From positions 1 to 39,287 of the forward strand of contig NZ_NMUO01000029.1 in NCBI RefSeq assembly GCF_002237365.1: DNA of 39,287 bases. Direction: 5' to 3'. The notes beneath the pieces are model-generated. The model had not been told where the DNA came from. It saw only the letters and a list, made by a program, of their open reading frames with translations, and made no database searches. Position numbers and translations under genes: made by a program. Below, piece after piece: positions 1-7,657 of this stretch. The DNA is from Zobellella denitrificans (GTDB taxonomy: Bacteria > Pseudomonadota > Gammaproteobacteria > Enterobacterales > Aeromonadaceae). Positions within the stretch are counted from its first letter, which is position 1; every line of letters starts with the position of its first letter.

Positions 1-333
1 GCCGGCGCCGAGGCCTGCCGCCGGCTGCTGGCCGAACACCCGGCGCTGGACGCCATCTGCGCCCCGGTGGATGCCTTCGCCGTGGGCGCCATCCGGGCGC
101 TGCAGCAGGCCGGCCGCCGGGTGCCGGAAGAGGTGAAGGTGGTGACCCGCTACGATGGCCTGCGGGCGCAGAAATGCCAGCCGCCGCTGACCGCGGTCAA
201 CCTGCACCTGGAAGAAGTGTCGGCCCGGGCCATATCCCTGCTGCTGGCGCACATCAACGGCAAGGCGGCCCCGGATATCGTCCGTGGCCCCACCCCGGAG
301 CTGATCGTCAGGGCCTCGTCCAGTCGTTCTTGA
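1..333 (+). CDS. LacI-family transcriptional regulator, C-terminal part (5' end outside window)
   Basis: The reading frame is open from base 1 to a TGA at 331-333, so this is the 3' end of a longer gene. The 110 visible residues match the end of the periplasmic-binding-protein-like effector domain of LacI/GalR repressors: a DAICAPVDAFAVGAI segment, then PEEVKVVTRYDG, then PPLTAVNLHLEE and a PELIVRASS tail, all typical of this fold. The helix-turn-helix lies upstream and is not visible, so ligand and targets cannot be assigned. A GTG at 67 is internal, not a start. The following protease gene starts 90 bp downstream in the same direction, but nothing shows that the two are functionally linked. 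Confidence 0.85.
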   Translation, partial: AGAEACRRLLAEHPALDAICAPVDAFAVGAIRALQQAGRRVPEEVKVVTRYDGLRAQKCQPPLTAVNLHLEEVSARAISLLLAHINGKAAPDIVRGPTPELIVRASSSRS

Positions 334-378
334 GGTTATTTTTTAGCCAACCGCCGAAGCTTCCGCCCCGGGAGGACT

Positions 379-420
379 AACCTTAACGGTACCCCCATCC
401 AGCGGGTACTAAGGAAGGTT
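379..420 (+). promoter_or_regulatory. Leader hairpin overlapping the ribosome binding site of the protease gene
   Basis: GTACCC (389-394) pairs with GGGTAC (404-409) around a 9-nt loop. The stem can extend through CCTTA (381-385) with TAAGG (410-414), leaving a 3-nt bulge. Alternatively AACCTT (379-384) can pair with AAGGTT (415-420). The Shine-Dalgarno tract AAGGAAGG (411-418) therefore has two AAGG copies that compete for one CCTT. This could limit translation of the protease at 424. The function is inferred only from base pairing. Confidence 0.4.
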
Positions 421-423
421 CAG

Positions 424-2313
424 ATGTTAAGGATACTTTTAGTCACCCTGGCCGGGCTCTTGCCTGCCACTGTCACCGCCGCCGCGGTCCCGGAGCCCGC
501 CCAGGCCAGGCCACTCAGCACCCTCGCTCCCGATCGCATCCTGGTCAGGTTCGCGCCCGGCACGGCGGCGGCCGACGCCGCCCTGGTGCACCAACGGCTG
601 GGCGGCCGGCCACTGAAGACCATTCCCGGCATAGACGTGACCCTGGTCGCGGTGCCCGCCGGCTCGGTGCCCGCCATGGTCGCCGGCTATGCCGCCAACC
701 CCAATGTGCAGTACGCCGAGCCCGATTATCACCGGCTGCTGGTGATCCCGAACGAGGAAGAGGGCCCCACCCCGGCCGGCGGTGGCAACTATTTTGAGGA
801 GCAGTGGTACCTGCACAACACCGGCCAGGCCCATAGCTATGTACATCGCACCCCCTTCGGCGCCGAGCTGAGAACGACCCAGGGCACCGCCGACGCCGAC
901 ATTGACGCCCCCGAGGCCTGGGATCGGCTGGGCGACCTCCTCGGGCAGCCCACCGCCGCCATGCCGGCGGTGGCGGTGCTGGACAGCGGCGCCGACTGCA
1001 ACACCCTGGAACTGCAGGGCAAGTGCCTGCACAAGGAAGACGTGGTGCAAGCCGCCGAACTGTGGGGCTGCACCGACAGCACCGCCTGCGATAGCCTGGG
1101 ACACGGCACCTTTGTCGCCTCGGAGATCGGTGCCAACACCGACAACGGCGAAGGCATCGCCGGTGCCGGCTGGAACGTCGGCCTGGGCATCTTCAAGGCC
1201 TGCTACCAGGAGCTGGTCACCGACGGCCTGAGCTACTTCTTTGTCGGCCTCTGCCCGGTGTCAGCCTCGGCCGAGGCCATCACCAGGGCCGCCGACCTGG
1301 GCTACCGGGTGATCAACATGAGCTACGGCAGCGACATGATCGACAGTGCCGGCGTCATCACCCCCACCGACGCCTCCAACGCCGAGTGCGACGCGGTCGA
1401 ATATGCCTGGAACAAAGGGGTGGTGCTGGTGGCCGGAGCCGGCAACAACGGCGACAGCGAGAAGATGTACCCCGCCGCCTGCGCCCGGGACGACGGCGCA
1501 TCCCTGGTGATGGCGGTGGCCGCCACCGACCATAATGACGACAGGGCTGCCTTCTCCACCCATGGTGACTGGGTCAGCCTGAGCGCGCCGGGCAAGGACA
1601 TCATCGGCATACTGCCCGATGCCCACTGCGGCCTGCCCTCGGGCCAGGACAGCTGCGTCGACTGGTGGAGCGGCACCTCCATGGCCTCGCCCCTGGTGGC
1701 CGCCGGGGCGGCGCTGGTCTGGGCCGATCTCCACGCCCGGGGCATGGTCACCGAGGCCGAGGGCGCAGCCCCACTGTGCGGCGATATACCCTGCCAGCAA
1801 CTGGTGCGCGCCAGGCTGGAACAAGGCGCCGACAAGAGCGGCGCCAAGGCACAGGACCTGCTGGGCTGGACCCGCCACGGCCGGCTCAACCTGGCCGGCG
1901 CCCTGGCCGCCGAGATCACCGAACCCGAGCCCCCCGACCCCGGTACCGATCAGCCGCCCCAGGCGATCTTCGGCTACAGCTGCAGAAAGCTGAGCTGCAG
2001 CTTCGACGCCAGCGCCAGCACCGACGACCACGGCATCGACCAATATCACTGGACTTTCGGCGATGGCACCACCCTCACCACCAACCAGCCGCTGACCGGC
2101 CATGACTATGGCGGCGCGGGCAGCTACCCCGTCACCCTGGTGGTCGAGGACACCGCCGGCCAGGCATCCGTTCCCGCCCTGGCCACGGTGAGCGTCAGCA
2201 CCAGGGGCCCCGGCTCCAGCGGCGGCAGCGCCGATGGCGGCGGAGAGGGAGGCGGCGACAGCGGCGGCGAGACCAATTGCCCGCCGGCCAAGGCCGCCAA
2301 GGGCAAATGCTGA
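424..2313 (+). CDS. Secreted subtilisin-like serine protease (S8 family) with C-terminal PKD domain
   Basis: A 629-residue predicted exoprotease. Residues 1-20 form a Sec signal peptide. Residues 35-105 look like an inhibitor I9-type propeptide (DRILVRFAPGTAAADA, then a YAEPDY end). The S8 catalytic domain spans about 120-495, with Asp187 (AVLDSGAD), His227 (GHGTFVAS), the oxyanion Asn near 341 (AGAGNNG) and Ser419 (SGTSMASP), so the triad is complete. A PKD-type domain at about 508-592 carries FDASAS, YHWTFGDG and the final VTLVVEDTAG strand. The end (597-629) is Gly/Ser-rich and closes with a CPPAKAAKGKC tail. Many Cys residues in the catalytic domain suggest disulfides in an extracellular enzyme. 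The ATG at 424 follows AAGGAAGG. Its likely role is extracellular protein degradation; substrate unknown. Confidence 0.93.
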   Translation: MLRILLVTLAGLLPATVTAAAVPEPAQARPLSTLAPDRILVRFAPGTAAADAALVHQRLGGRPLKTIPGIDVTLVAVPAGSVPAMVAGYAANPNVQYAEPDYHRLLVIPNEEEGPTPAGGGNYFEEQWYLHNTGQAHSYVHRTPFGAELRTTQGTADADIDAPEAWDRLGDLLGQPTAAMPAVAVLDSGADCNTLELQGKCLHKEDVVQAAELWGCTDSTACDSLGHGTFVASEIGANTDNGEGIAGAGWNVGLGIFKACYQELVTDGLSYFFVGLCPVSASAEAITRAADLGYRVINMSYGSDMIDSAGVITPTDASNAECDAVEYAWNKGVVLVAGAGNNGDSEKMYPAACARDDGASLVMAVAATDHNDDRAAFSTHGDWVSLSAPGKDIIGILPDAHCGLPSGQDSCVDWWSGTSMASPLVAAGAALVWADLHARGMVTEAEGAAPLCGDIPCQQLVRARLEQGADKSGAKAQDLLGWTRHGRLNLAGALAAEITEPEPPDPGTDQPPQAIFGYSCRKLSCSFDASASTDDHGIDQYHWTFGDGTTLTTNQPLTGHDYGGAGSYPVTLVVEDTAGQASVPALATVSVSTRGPGSSGGSADGGGEGGGDSGGETNCPPAKAAKGKC

Positions 2314-2333
2314 TGATCAGGGACGGAACCGCC

Positions 2334-2357
2334 GTGACCGGGCGTCAACCCGGTCAC
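2334..2357. terminator. Hairpin between convergent protease and hemN genes
   Basis: A perfect 9-bp stem, GTGACCGGG (2334-2342) with CCCGGTCAC (2349-2357), encloses a 6-nt loop. It sits between the 3' ends of the protease (+) and hemN (-). No U-tract follows on either side, so it is a probable bidirectional 3' structure rather than a classic intrinsic terminator. Confidence 0.5.
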
Positions 2358-2365
2358 GATCGGGC

Positions 2366-3736
2366 TCAGATCACCCGGGAGAACTGCTGCATCCGGGCCT
2401 GGCGGCGCAGGTGGACGTCGAAGCACATGCAGATGTTGCGGATCAGCAGCCGGCCCTTGGGCGCCACCCGGATGGCGTCCGGCTCCATCGTCACCAGGCC
2501 GTCGTCCACGAAGGTCTGCAGCAGCGCGATATCCTCGGCGAAGTAGTCGGCGAAGCGGATGCCGTACTCCCGCTCCAGGGGCGCGGCCTCCAGCTCGAAG
2601 TTGCAGATCAGGGTCTTGATCAGATCCCGGCGCAGCCGGTCGTCTTCATTCAGGGCGTAGCCCACCCTCTGGGCATGGCCCAGTTGATCGAGCTGGCCAT
2701 AGTAGCGCTTGAGATCCTTGTGGTTCTGGGAATAGGCGTCGCCGATCATGCTGATGGCGGACACCCCCAGCCCCAGCAGGTCGCAGTCGCCCTGGGTGGT
2801 GTAACCCTGGAAGTTGCGGTGCAGCTCGCCCCGGCGCTGGGCCACCGCCAGGCTGTCGTCCGGCAGGGCGAAGTGGTCCATGCCGATAAACTGGTAGCCC
2901 TGGCCGGTAAGGTAGCCGATGGTGTCCTGCAGCATGGCCAGTTTCTGGGCGGGCCTGGGCATGTCCGCCTCGTTCAGCTTGCGCTGGGCGGCGAAGCGGC
3001 TGGGCAGGTGGGCGTAGTTGAACACCGACAGCCGGGCCGGCTTCATGGCCGCCACCTGCTCCAGGGTGTGGTGGAAGCTGGCCGGGGTCTGCAGCGGCAG
3101 GCCGTAGATCAGGTCCAGGTTGGTGGACTCGAAGCCGAGTTCGGCCGCGCGTTTGACCAGGGCCTTGATAAAGTCGTTGTCCTGCTCCCGGTTCACCACC
3201 TTCTGCACCGCCTTGTCGAAGTCCTGTACCCCCAGGCTGATGCGGTTGAAGCCTTCTTCCTTCAGTACCTCCAGCACCGACAGTTCGATTTCCCGCGGGT
3301 CGATCTCGATGCTGAACTCGCCCCGCCCGGCGAAGCGGAAATGGCGGCGCAGCAGGCCGTTCAGCCGGCGGATTTGCGGTTCGGTGAGAAAGGTGGGGGT
3401 GCCGCCGCCCCAGTGCAGCTGGGTCACGGTGCGGCCGGCGAACAGCGGCGCCAGGCGCTCGACTTCCCGCTCCAGGTAGTCCAGGTAGACGTCGGCCTTG
3501 CCCTGGTGGCGGGTGATCACCTTGTTGCAGCCGCAGTAGTAGCACAGCTTGTGGCAGAAGGGCACGTGCACGTAGAGCGACAGGGGTCGCTCGGGATAGC
3601 GCCCGGCGGCGGCCTCGAACTCGGCCATGCCGAAGGATTCGTTGAACTCCAGGGCCGTGGGGTAGGACGTGTACCTGGGCCCCGAATAGTTGTATTTCTC
3701 GATGAGGGACTGATCCCACTCGATGCTTGCTGACAT
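2366..3736 (-). CDS. hemN: Oxygen-independent coproporphyrinogen III oxidase
   Basis: A 456-residue radical SAM enzyme that oxidatively decarboxylates coproporphyrinogen III to protoporphyrinogen IX in heme synthesis without oxygen. The cytoplasmic HemN family is about 455-460 residues. The N-terminal NYSGPRYTSYPTA segment is typical of true HemN. The radical SAM cluster motif is VPFCHKLCYYCGC, with Cys61, Cys65 and Cys68 and the extra family Cys70. HWGGGTPTFL is the SAM-contacting motif, and a HemN C-terminal domain follows. The ATG at 3736 gives the family-typical N-terminus. The next three genes upstream run in the same direction (DUF2489, yihI, methyltransferase); yihI is also next to hemN in E. 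coli. Confidence 0.97.
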   Translation of the reverse strand: MSASIEWDQSLIEKYNYSGPRYTSYPTALEFNESFGMAEFEAAAGRYPERPLSLYVHVPFCHKLCYYCGCNKVITRHQGKADVYLDYLEREVERLAPLFAGRTVTQLHWGGGTPTFLTEPQIRRLNGLLRRHFRFAGRGEFSIEIDPREIELSVLEVLKEEGFNRISLGVQDFDKAVQKVVNREQDNDFIKALVKRAAELGFESTNLDLIYGLPLQTPASFHHTLEQVAAMKPARLSVFNYAHLPSRFAAQRKLNEADMPRPAQKLAMLQDTIGYLTGQGYQFIGMDHFALPDDSLAVAQRRGELHRNFQGYTTQGDCDLLGLGVSAISMIGDAYSQNHKDLKRYYGQLDQLGHAQRVGYALNEDDRLRRDLIKTLICNFELEAAPLEREYGIRFADYFAEDIALLQTFVDDGLVTMEPDAIRVAPKGRLLIRNICMCFDVHLRRQARMQQFSRVI

Positions 3737-3751
3737 TGCCTCCTCCCCGGG

Positions 3752-4210
3752 TCAGCGACCGGGCAGCTCCAGGCTGGCCAGCCGTTCGACCTCAATTTTT
3801 ATCTGAGCCTCAAGCTCCTGTTCGAAACCAGCGCGCTGCAGATCCTGGCGCATGCGTTCGTTGCGCTTGAGCTGCTTGCGCGCCTCGTGGGTCGGCATCT
3901 CCTTGACCCTGTCATAGAGATCGTAGAGGCCGGGATAGTCCTGGGCAAAATCCTTCGGCCGGCTGAATTGCAGGGTGTTGAGCAGGTTGGTCAGGCGAAT
4001 GGCCCCTTCCGACAGGTTGCACTGATCGTCGCGCACCGCCATGGCGATGGTCCGGATGCTGTCGAGAATGCGCTCGTTGCGCCGGTGGATGGCCTGTTCG
4101 CGCTTTTGCGTCTGCTGCTTCAGCCGGGCCAGCAGGATTCCCGCGTACACCGCCAGACCCACTATGATGACGCCGCCCAACAGGGCGGCCATCAGCCAGG
4201 GTGAGATCAT
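3752..4210 (-). CDS. DUF2489 family membrane-anchored protein
   Basis: 152 residues. One N-terminal membrane segment (about 5-29, LMAALLGGVIIVGLAVYAGI) is followed by a basic, helical cytoplasmic part rich in Lys, Arg, Gln and Glu, including IRTIAMAVRDDQCNLSEGAI and the PTHEARKQLKRNERMRQD helix. This matches DUF2489 proteins, which lie beside yihI and hemN in Vibrio and Aeromonas relatives. The function is unknown. Its ATG overlaps the yihI stop (ATGA, 4207-4210), which suggests translational coupling. It lies 15 bp upstream of hemN, so co-transcription is likely. Confidence 0.8.
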   Translation of the reverse strand: MISPWLMAALLGGVIIVGLAVYAGILLARLKQQTQKREQAIHRRNERILDSIRTIAMAVRDDQCNLSEGAIRLTNLLNTLQFSRPKDFAQDYPGLYDLYDRVKEMPTHEARKQLKRNERMRQDLQRAGFEQELEAQIKIEVERLASLELPGR

Positions 4211-4746
4211 GACTTATCTTCCTTATCCTGGTATTGCGCGGGATCAAGGTCCGCGTCCATAAAGCGGGTCCAGAGGTCCTCGCCTTCTTCCGGCTCCTCG
4301 TCCTCGTCGTCGAGCAGGCCGAGCTGCTCCAGCAGCTGCTGATGGCGGGCCAGGGTCTGATCCAGCCAGGCCGCGTCGTCCTTGCCCAATTTTTCGCCGG
4401 CATCGACCCGATCCAGCAGGGTGTTGAGCCGCTCGTTATTCTCCAGTTGCTCCAGTTCCTGCTCCGGAGTCAGGGCCTTGAGCTTGGCGACCTTGGCAAC
4501 GACCGGCGCCGCCTTGGCCTCGTCCTTGATCAACGCCACCGGTTTTTTGGAGCCCAGGCGCGGATCCTTCTGCACCCTGGCGGCACCGCCGCCACCGGAT
4601 TCACCGCCCTGATTGTGGCGGGAGCCGGGGGCCAGGCCCTTGCGCTTGGCCTTGCGCTTGCGCTCCCTGCTTTGCTCGGCATTTTCCCGACTTTCCTTGC
4701 GGGCACCGAGTTGACCCGGGGTGCGGGTCTTTTTCATACGTGTCAT
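4207..4746 (-). CDS. yihI: Der GTPase-activating protein YihI
   Basis: 179 residues. YihI stimulates the GTPase Der (EngA) and so modulates 50S ribosome assembly. The N-terminal half is very basic and probably disordered (MTRMKKTRTPGQLGARKESR, then an RERKRKAKRKGL tract). The C-terminal half is an acidic helical domain with LTPEQELEQLENNERLNTLL and an end rich in Asp and Glu, the typical YihI layout. An open frame continues 94 codons upstream, but that part is only the shadow of the methyltransferase gene. The ATG at 4746 gives the conserved MTRMKK-type start. The start overlaps the end of the methyltransferase gene by 4 bp. engB, another ribosome-assembly GTPase gene, lies nearby at 6216. 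Confidence 0.93.
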   Translation of the reverse strand: MTRMKKTRTPGQLGARKESRENAEQSRERKRKAKRKGLAPGSRHNQGGESGGGGAARVQKDPRLGSKKPVALIKDEAKAAPVVAKVAKLKALTPEQELEQLENNERLNTLLDRVDAGEKLGKDDAAWLDQTLARHQQLLEQLGLLDDEDEEPEEGEDLWTRFMDADLDPAQYQDKEDKS

Positions 4747-5405
4747 ACAGACTCCGGTTTGTGCAGAAGTATCACATCGGCACCGATGAATTCGATGCCG
4801 AGCCCGTCCCGTGCCGCCAGCCAGAGAAAGGTGTCCCGGCTGAAAAAGCTGACATGGGTGGGATCCTGTTTGTAATGCCAGTTGGCGAAGGCCGCCTGGT
4901 CGCGGGCCAGCTTGGTCATCAGCCCCAGCCAGCCGCCGGGTGCGAGCATGGCCAGCAGTTGCCGCCATTCCCGCCCCGGTTGGTAAAAGTGCTCTATCGC
5001 CTCGGTACAGGTGACAAAGTCGTAACATTGCGCCAACCGCTCGGGATAATCCGCATAGTAGGGATCATAGGTGGTGGTGGCAAAGCCCGCCTCGGTGAGC
5101 ATGGCGGCCAGGGCCGGCCCCGGCCCGCAACCGAAGTCCAGCCCTGTGCTTCCGGGCCTGAGCCGCTCCACCAGGGGGGCGGCCAGCCGGCTCAGAAAGC
5201 GCCGGTAACCGGCATCGTCCACCCGGTTCTCATGCCGATCGTAGATGGCTTTTTCCGCCGCCGCGTCCAGCCGGTAGCCAGGCTCGACGAAGATCAGCCG
5301 GCAGCGTTCGCAGCGGGCATAACGGCGCTGTTTGTCCTCCCAGAAGGGAAAGGTATGGGGATGCTCACAGAGGGGGCAGGAAACGTCTTGCGACCGAACG
5401 GACAT
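4743..5405 (-). CDS. Class I SAM-dependent methyltransferase with N-terminal zinc-ribbon-like segment
   Basis: 220 residues from the ATG at 5405. The N-terminus has CPLCEH and CERCRLIF, a two-CxxC zinc-ribbon-like module. The Rossmann methyltransferase core follows with GLDFGCGPGPALAAML (motif I), TTYDPYYADYP (acidic end of beta 2) and DFVTCTEAIEHF (motif IV). It resembles Vibrio and Aeromonas proteins annotated only as methyltransferase-domain proteins; the substrate is unknown. A GTG at 5432 would extend the frame but lies inside the cytochrome c4 terminator hairpin, so the ATG is preferred, although its ribosome binding site is weak. The stop overlaps the yihI start by 4 bp. Confidence 0.82.
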   Translation of the reverse strand: MSVRSQDVSCPLCEHPHTFPFWEDKQRRYARCERCRLIFVEPGYRLDAAAEKAIYDRHENRVDDAGYRRFLSRLAAPLVERLRPGSTGLDFGCGPGPALAAMLTEAGFATTTYDPYYADYPERLAQCYDFVTCTEAIEHFYQPGREWRQLLAMLAPGGWLGLMTKLARDQAAFANWHYKQDPTHVSFFSRDTFLWLAARDGLGIEFIGADVILLHKPESV

Positions 5406-5416
5406 GCAGGAACCGG

Positions 5417-5441
5417 AAAAACCGGGGGGCACGGGCCCCCC
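5417..5441 (-). terminator. Intrinsic terminator of the cytochrome c4 gene
   Basis: Read on the minus strand, GGGGGG, a 6-nt loop and CCCCCC are followed after GG by TTTTT (plus-strand A-run 5417-5421). It lies 15 bp after the cytochrome stop and just before the methyltransferase start, so it should separate or attenuate the two. Confidence 0.6.
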
Positions 5442-5455
5442 TGGATGATAAGCGC

Positions 5456-6073
5456 TTAGCGCAGGCCCGCCACGTACTGGGACAGGACTTCGATGTCTGC
5501 GTCGGTCAGCTTCTTGGCGATGTCGCGCATCATGCCGTTGGGATCGTTGTCGCGCTCGCCGCTGCGGAAAGCCTGCAACTGGGCCTTGATGTAGGCCGGG
5601 TGCTGGCCGGACAGGCGCGGGAACTTGGCGGACTCCAGACCCTCGCCGCGCGGGCTGTGGCAGGCGATGCAGGCGGTAATGCCGCGCTCCAGGTCGCCAC
5701 CGCGGTACAGGGCCTCACCGGCCTCGATCACCTCTTCGGGGGTGGCGACCGGGGTAATGGCTTCGCTGGCGTAGTAGGCGGCCAGGTCGGCCATGTCCTG
5801 CTCGGACAGGCCCATCACCATGCCGGCCATGATGGCGTTGGCACGGCCCACACCACCGGTGGCGGCGGCCTTGAATTCAACCAGCTGCTTTTCCAGGTAG
5901 GAAGCGTGCTGACCGGCGATTTTAGGGTACATATCGGTCGGGCTGTTGCCATCGTTACCATGACAGGCCACACAGGTGGCGGCTTTGGCTTTGCCGGCTT
6001 CGGCATCGCCCTGGGCCTGCGCTGTGCCGACCACTCCGAGCATTAAGGCTAGCGTGAAAACAATTTTTTTCAT
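5456..6073 (-). CDS. Diheme cytochrome c4
   Basis: 205 residues. A Sec signal peptide (MKKIVFTLALMLGVVGTAQA) is followed by two homologous cytochrome c domains, each with one CxxCH: CVACH near residue 37 and CIACH near residue 139. Methionine axial-ligand candidates lie after each (MAGMVMGLS and NGMMRDIAKKL). This is the layout of periplasmic cytochrome c4, an electron donor to terminal oxidases such as cbb3. The frame is open for 28 more codons, but the ATG at 6073 starts a proper signal peptide and is preceded by GGAAC. A terminator follows at 5417-5441. It faces engB across a 142-bp divergent spacer. The monoheme cytochrome at 22656 is a close relative of half of this protein. Confidence 0.93.
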   Translation of the reverse strand: MKKIVFTLALMLGVVGTAQAQGDAEAGKAKAATCVACHGNDGNSPTDMYPKIAGQHASYLEKQLVEFKAAATGGVGRANAIMAGMVMGLSEQDMADLAAYYASEAITPVATPEEVIEAGEALYRGGDLERGITACIACHSPRGEGLESAKFPRLSGQHPAYIKAQLQAFRSGERDNDPNGMMRDIAKKLTDADIEVLSQYVAGLR

Positions 6074-6215
6074 GACGTTCCGACTTCTCGTTGTAAGAGC
6101 TTCCAGATCACATACCGGCGAGGGCATGTTACAATGCGACTTAAAAAACGGCACCATTCTACACGATTTTGCGAGAAAGTAAGCAAGGCGGGTTCAGAAC
6201 CCCGGGGATTTCATA

Positions 6216-6866
6216 TTGGATAACAAGCAGATAAATTTTAATACCGCCCGCTTTATTACCAGCGCGCCCAACATCAACCAGATGCCGGCCGACACCGGCG
6301 TAGAGATAGCCTTTGCCGGTCGCTCCAACGCCGGCAAATCGTCCGCCCTCAACACCATCACCCAGCAGAAAAGCCTGGCACGGACCAGTAAAACCCCGGG
6401 CCGCACCCAGCTGATCAACGTGTTCGAGCTGAGCGAAGGCAAGCGGCTGATCGACCTGCCCGGCTACGGCTACGCCAAGGTGCCGGAAGAGATGAAGCTG
6501 AAGTGGCAGGCGGCGCTGTCGGAATACCTGCAGAAAAGGGACAGCCTCAAGGGCCTGGTGGTGCTGATGGACATCCGCCATCCGCTGAAGGACATCGACC
6601 AGCAGCTGCTGCAGTGGGCCAGCGATTGCGAGCTGCCGGTGCTGGCGTTGCTGACCAAGTGCGACAAGCTCAAGTCCGGCGCCCGCAAGGCGGAAGTACT
6701 CAAGGTGCGCGAAGCCGTGGCCATCTTCGGTGGCGATATCCGGGTGGAAGCCTTCAGCTCCCTCAAGGGCACCGGCCTCGACCAGGCCAGGGCCATCCTC
6801 AGCGAATGGCTGCTGCAGGGCGAAGTGGCGGCCGAACCCGTCACCGATAAAGGTGACCAAGCCTGA
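6216..6866 (+). CDS. engB: Ribosome biogenesis GTPase YihA/EngB
   Basis: 216 residues. An essential TrmE-Era-EngA family GTPase needed for late 50S assembly. G1 is GRSNAGKS (35-42), the switch region is [14 protein letters not shown]3 is DLPG (80-83), G4 is TKCD (147-150) and G5 is around FSSLKG. It is near-colinear with E. coli YihA throughout. The start is a TTG at 6216: no in-frame ATG fits, and GGGGAT (6204-6209) stands 6 bp before it. A small hairpin, GGGTT-CAG-AACCC (6190-6202), lies just upstream of that site. The stop overlaps the rsuA ATG by one base (TGATG), so the two are coupled. In E. coli engB lies next to spf; here spf stays with polA at 15890-18815. Confidence 0.96.
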   Translation: MDNKQINFNTARFITSAPNINQMPADTGVEIAFAGRSNAGKSSALNTITQQKSLARTSKTPGRTQLINVFELSEGKRLIDLPGYGYAKVPEEMKLKWQAALSEYLQKRDSLKGLVVLMDIRHPLKDIDQQLLQWASDCELPVLALLTKCDKLKSGARKAEVLKVREAVAIFGGDIRVEAFSSLKGTGLDQARAILSEWLLQGEVAAEPVTDKGDQA

Positions 6867-7552
6867 TGCGCCTCGATCGTTTCCTGTGCGAGAGCACCGG
6901 CCTGACCCGCTCCCTGGCCAAGAAGGCCCTGCACCGGGGCGAAGTCACGGTGGATGGCATCATCGTCAAAAAAGGCGATCTGCATGTCCAGGAGCAGGAG
7001 GTTCGCCTGGAAGGCCGCCTGCTGCGCCTGCGCCCACCCCGCTATATCCTGCTGCACAAGCCCAAGGGCTATATCAGCGCCGCCCGGGATGAAGACCACC
7101 CCAGCGTGCTGACCCTGCTGCCGACCGAACTGCGTGACGGCCTGCAGTGCGCCGGCCGGCTGGATCTGGACACCACCGGGCTGCTGCTGCTCACCGACGA
7201 CGGCCAGTGGTCCCACCGGATCCGCTCGCCGAAAAAGGCCTGCGGCAAGACTTATCGGGTCGAGCTGGCCGAGCCCCTGGCCGGGGACGCCGCCGCCCGC
7301 TTCCAGGAAGGCGTGCAACTGCACGGCGAACCCAAACCCACCCTGCCCGCCACCCTGGAAGTGCTCGCCCCCACCCGGGTGCTGCTGACCATACAGGAAG
7401 GCAAATACCACCAGGTAAAGCGCATGTTTGCCGCACTCAACAACAGGGTGGTGGGCCTGCACCGGCTGCAGGTCGGCACCATCCGTCTGGACGACAGCCT
7501 GGCGGAAGGCGAATGGCGCCACCTGACCGAGGAAGAAATCGCCTCGGTGTGA
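6866..7552 (+). CDS. rsuA: 16S rRNA pseudouridine(516) synthase RsuA
   Basis: 228 residues, close in length and sequence to E. coli RsuA. An N-terminal S4 RNA-binding domain (1-50, RLDRFLCESTGLTRSLAKKA) precedes the pseudouridine synthase domain. That domain carries LHKPKGYI, the catalytic motif AGRLDLDTTGLLLLT with the predicted nucleophile Asp100, and EGKYHQVKRMFAAL near the end. It ends LTEEEIASV as in RsuA. It isomerises U516 of 16S rRNA during 30S assembly. It overlaps engB by one base, making a small ribosome-biogenesis operon. Confidence 0.93.
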   Translation: MRLDRFLCESTGLTRSLAKKALHRGEVTVDGIIVKKGDLHVQEQEVRLEGRLLRLRPPRYILLHKPKGYISAARDEDHPSVLTLLPTELRDGLQCAGRLDLDTTGLLLLTDDGQWSHRIRSPKKACGKTYRVELAEPLAGDAAARFQEGVQLHGEPKPTLPATLEVLAPTRVLLTIQEGKYHQVKRMFAALNNRVVGLHRLQVGTIRLDDSLAEGEWRHLTEEEIASV

Positions 7553-7559
7553 GGCGAGG

Positions 7560-7575
7560 GGGCGGGCAACCGCCC
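7560..7575 (+). terminator. GC hairpin with GCAA tetraloop after rsuA
   Basis: GGGCGG (7560-7565), a GCAA loop of GNRA type, and CCGCCC (7570-7575) lie 8 bp after the rsuA stop. No run of T follows, so termination is uncertain. The remaining 80 bp before the next gene show nothing distinct. Confidence 0.4.
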
Positions 7576-7657
7576 TTGCGACCTTGGAGGTATGGCACCA
7601 TCTCCCACCGGGCAATAGACTGAGCCCGACCGGCGCTGCATATTACGGCGAACCCGA

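Noticed and set aside
4747-5028. YihI extended upstream to 5028
   Set aside because: The added 94 residues are a shadow frame of the methyltransferase gene; the conserved YihI start is at 4746.
6190-6202. Regulatory operator before engB (GGGTT-CAG-AACCC)
   Set aside because: Very short and GC-rich; noted in the engB entry but not enough to call a regulator site.
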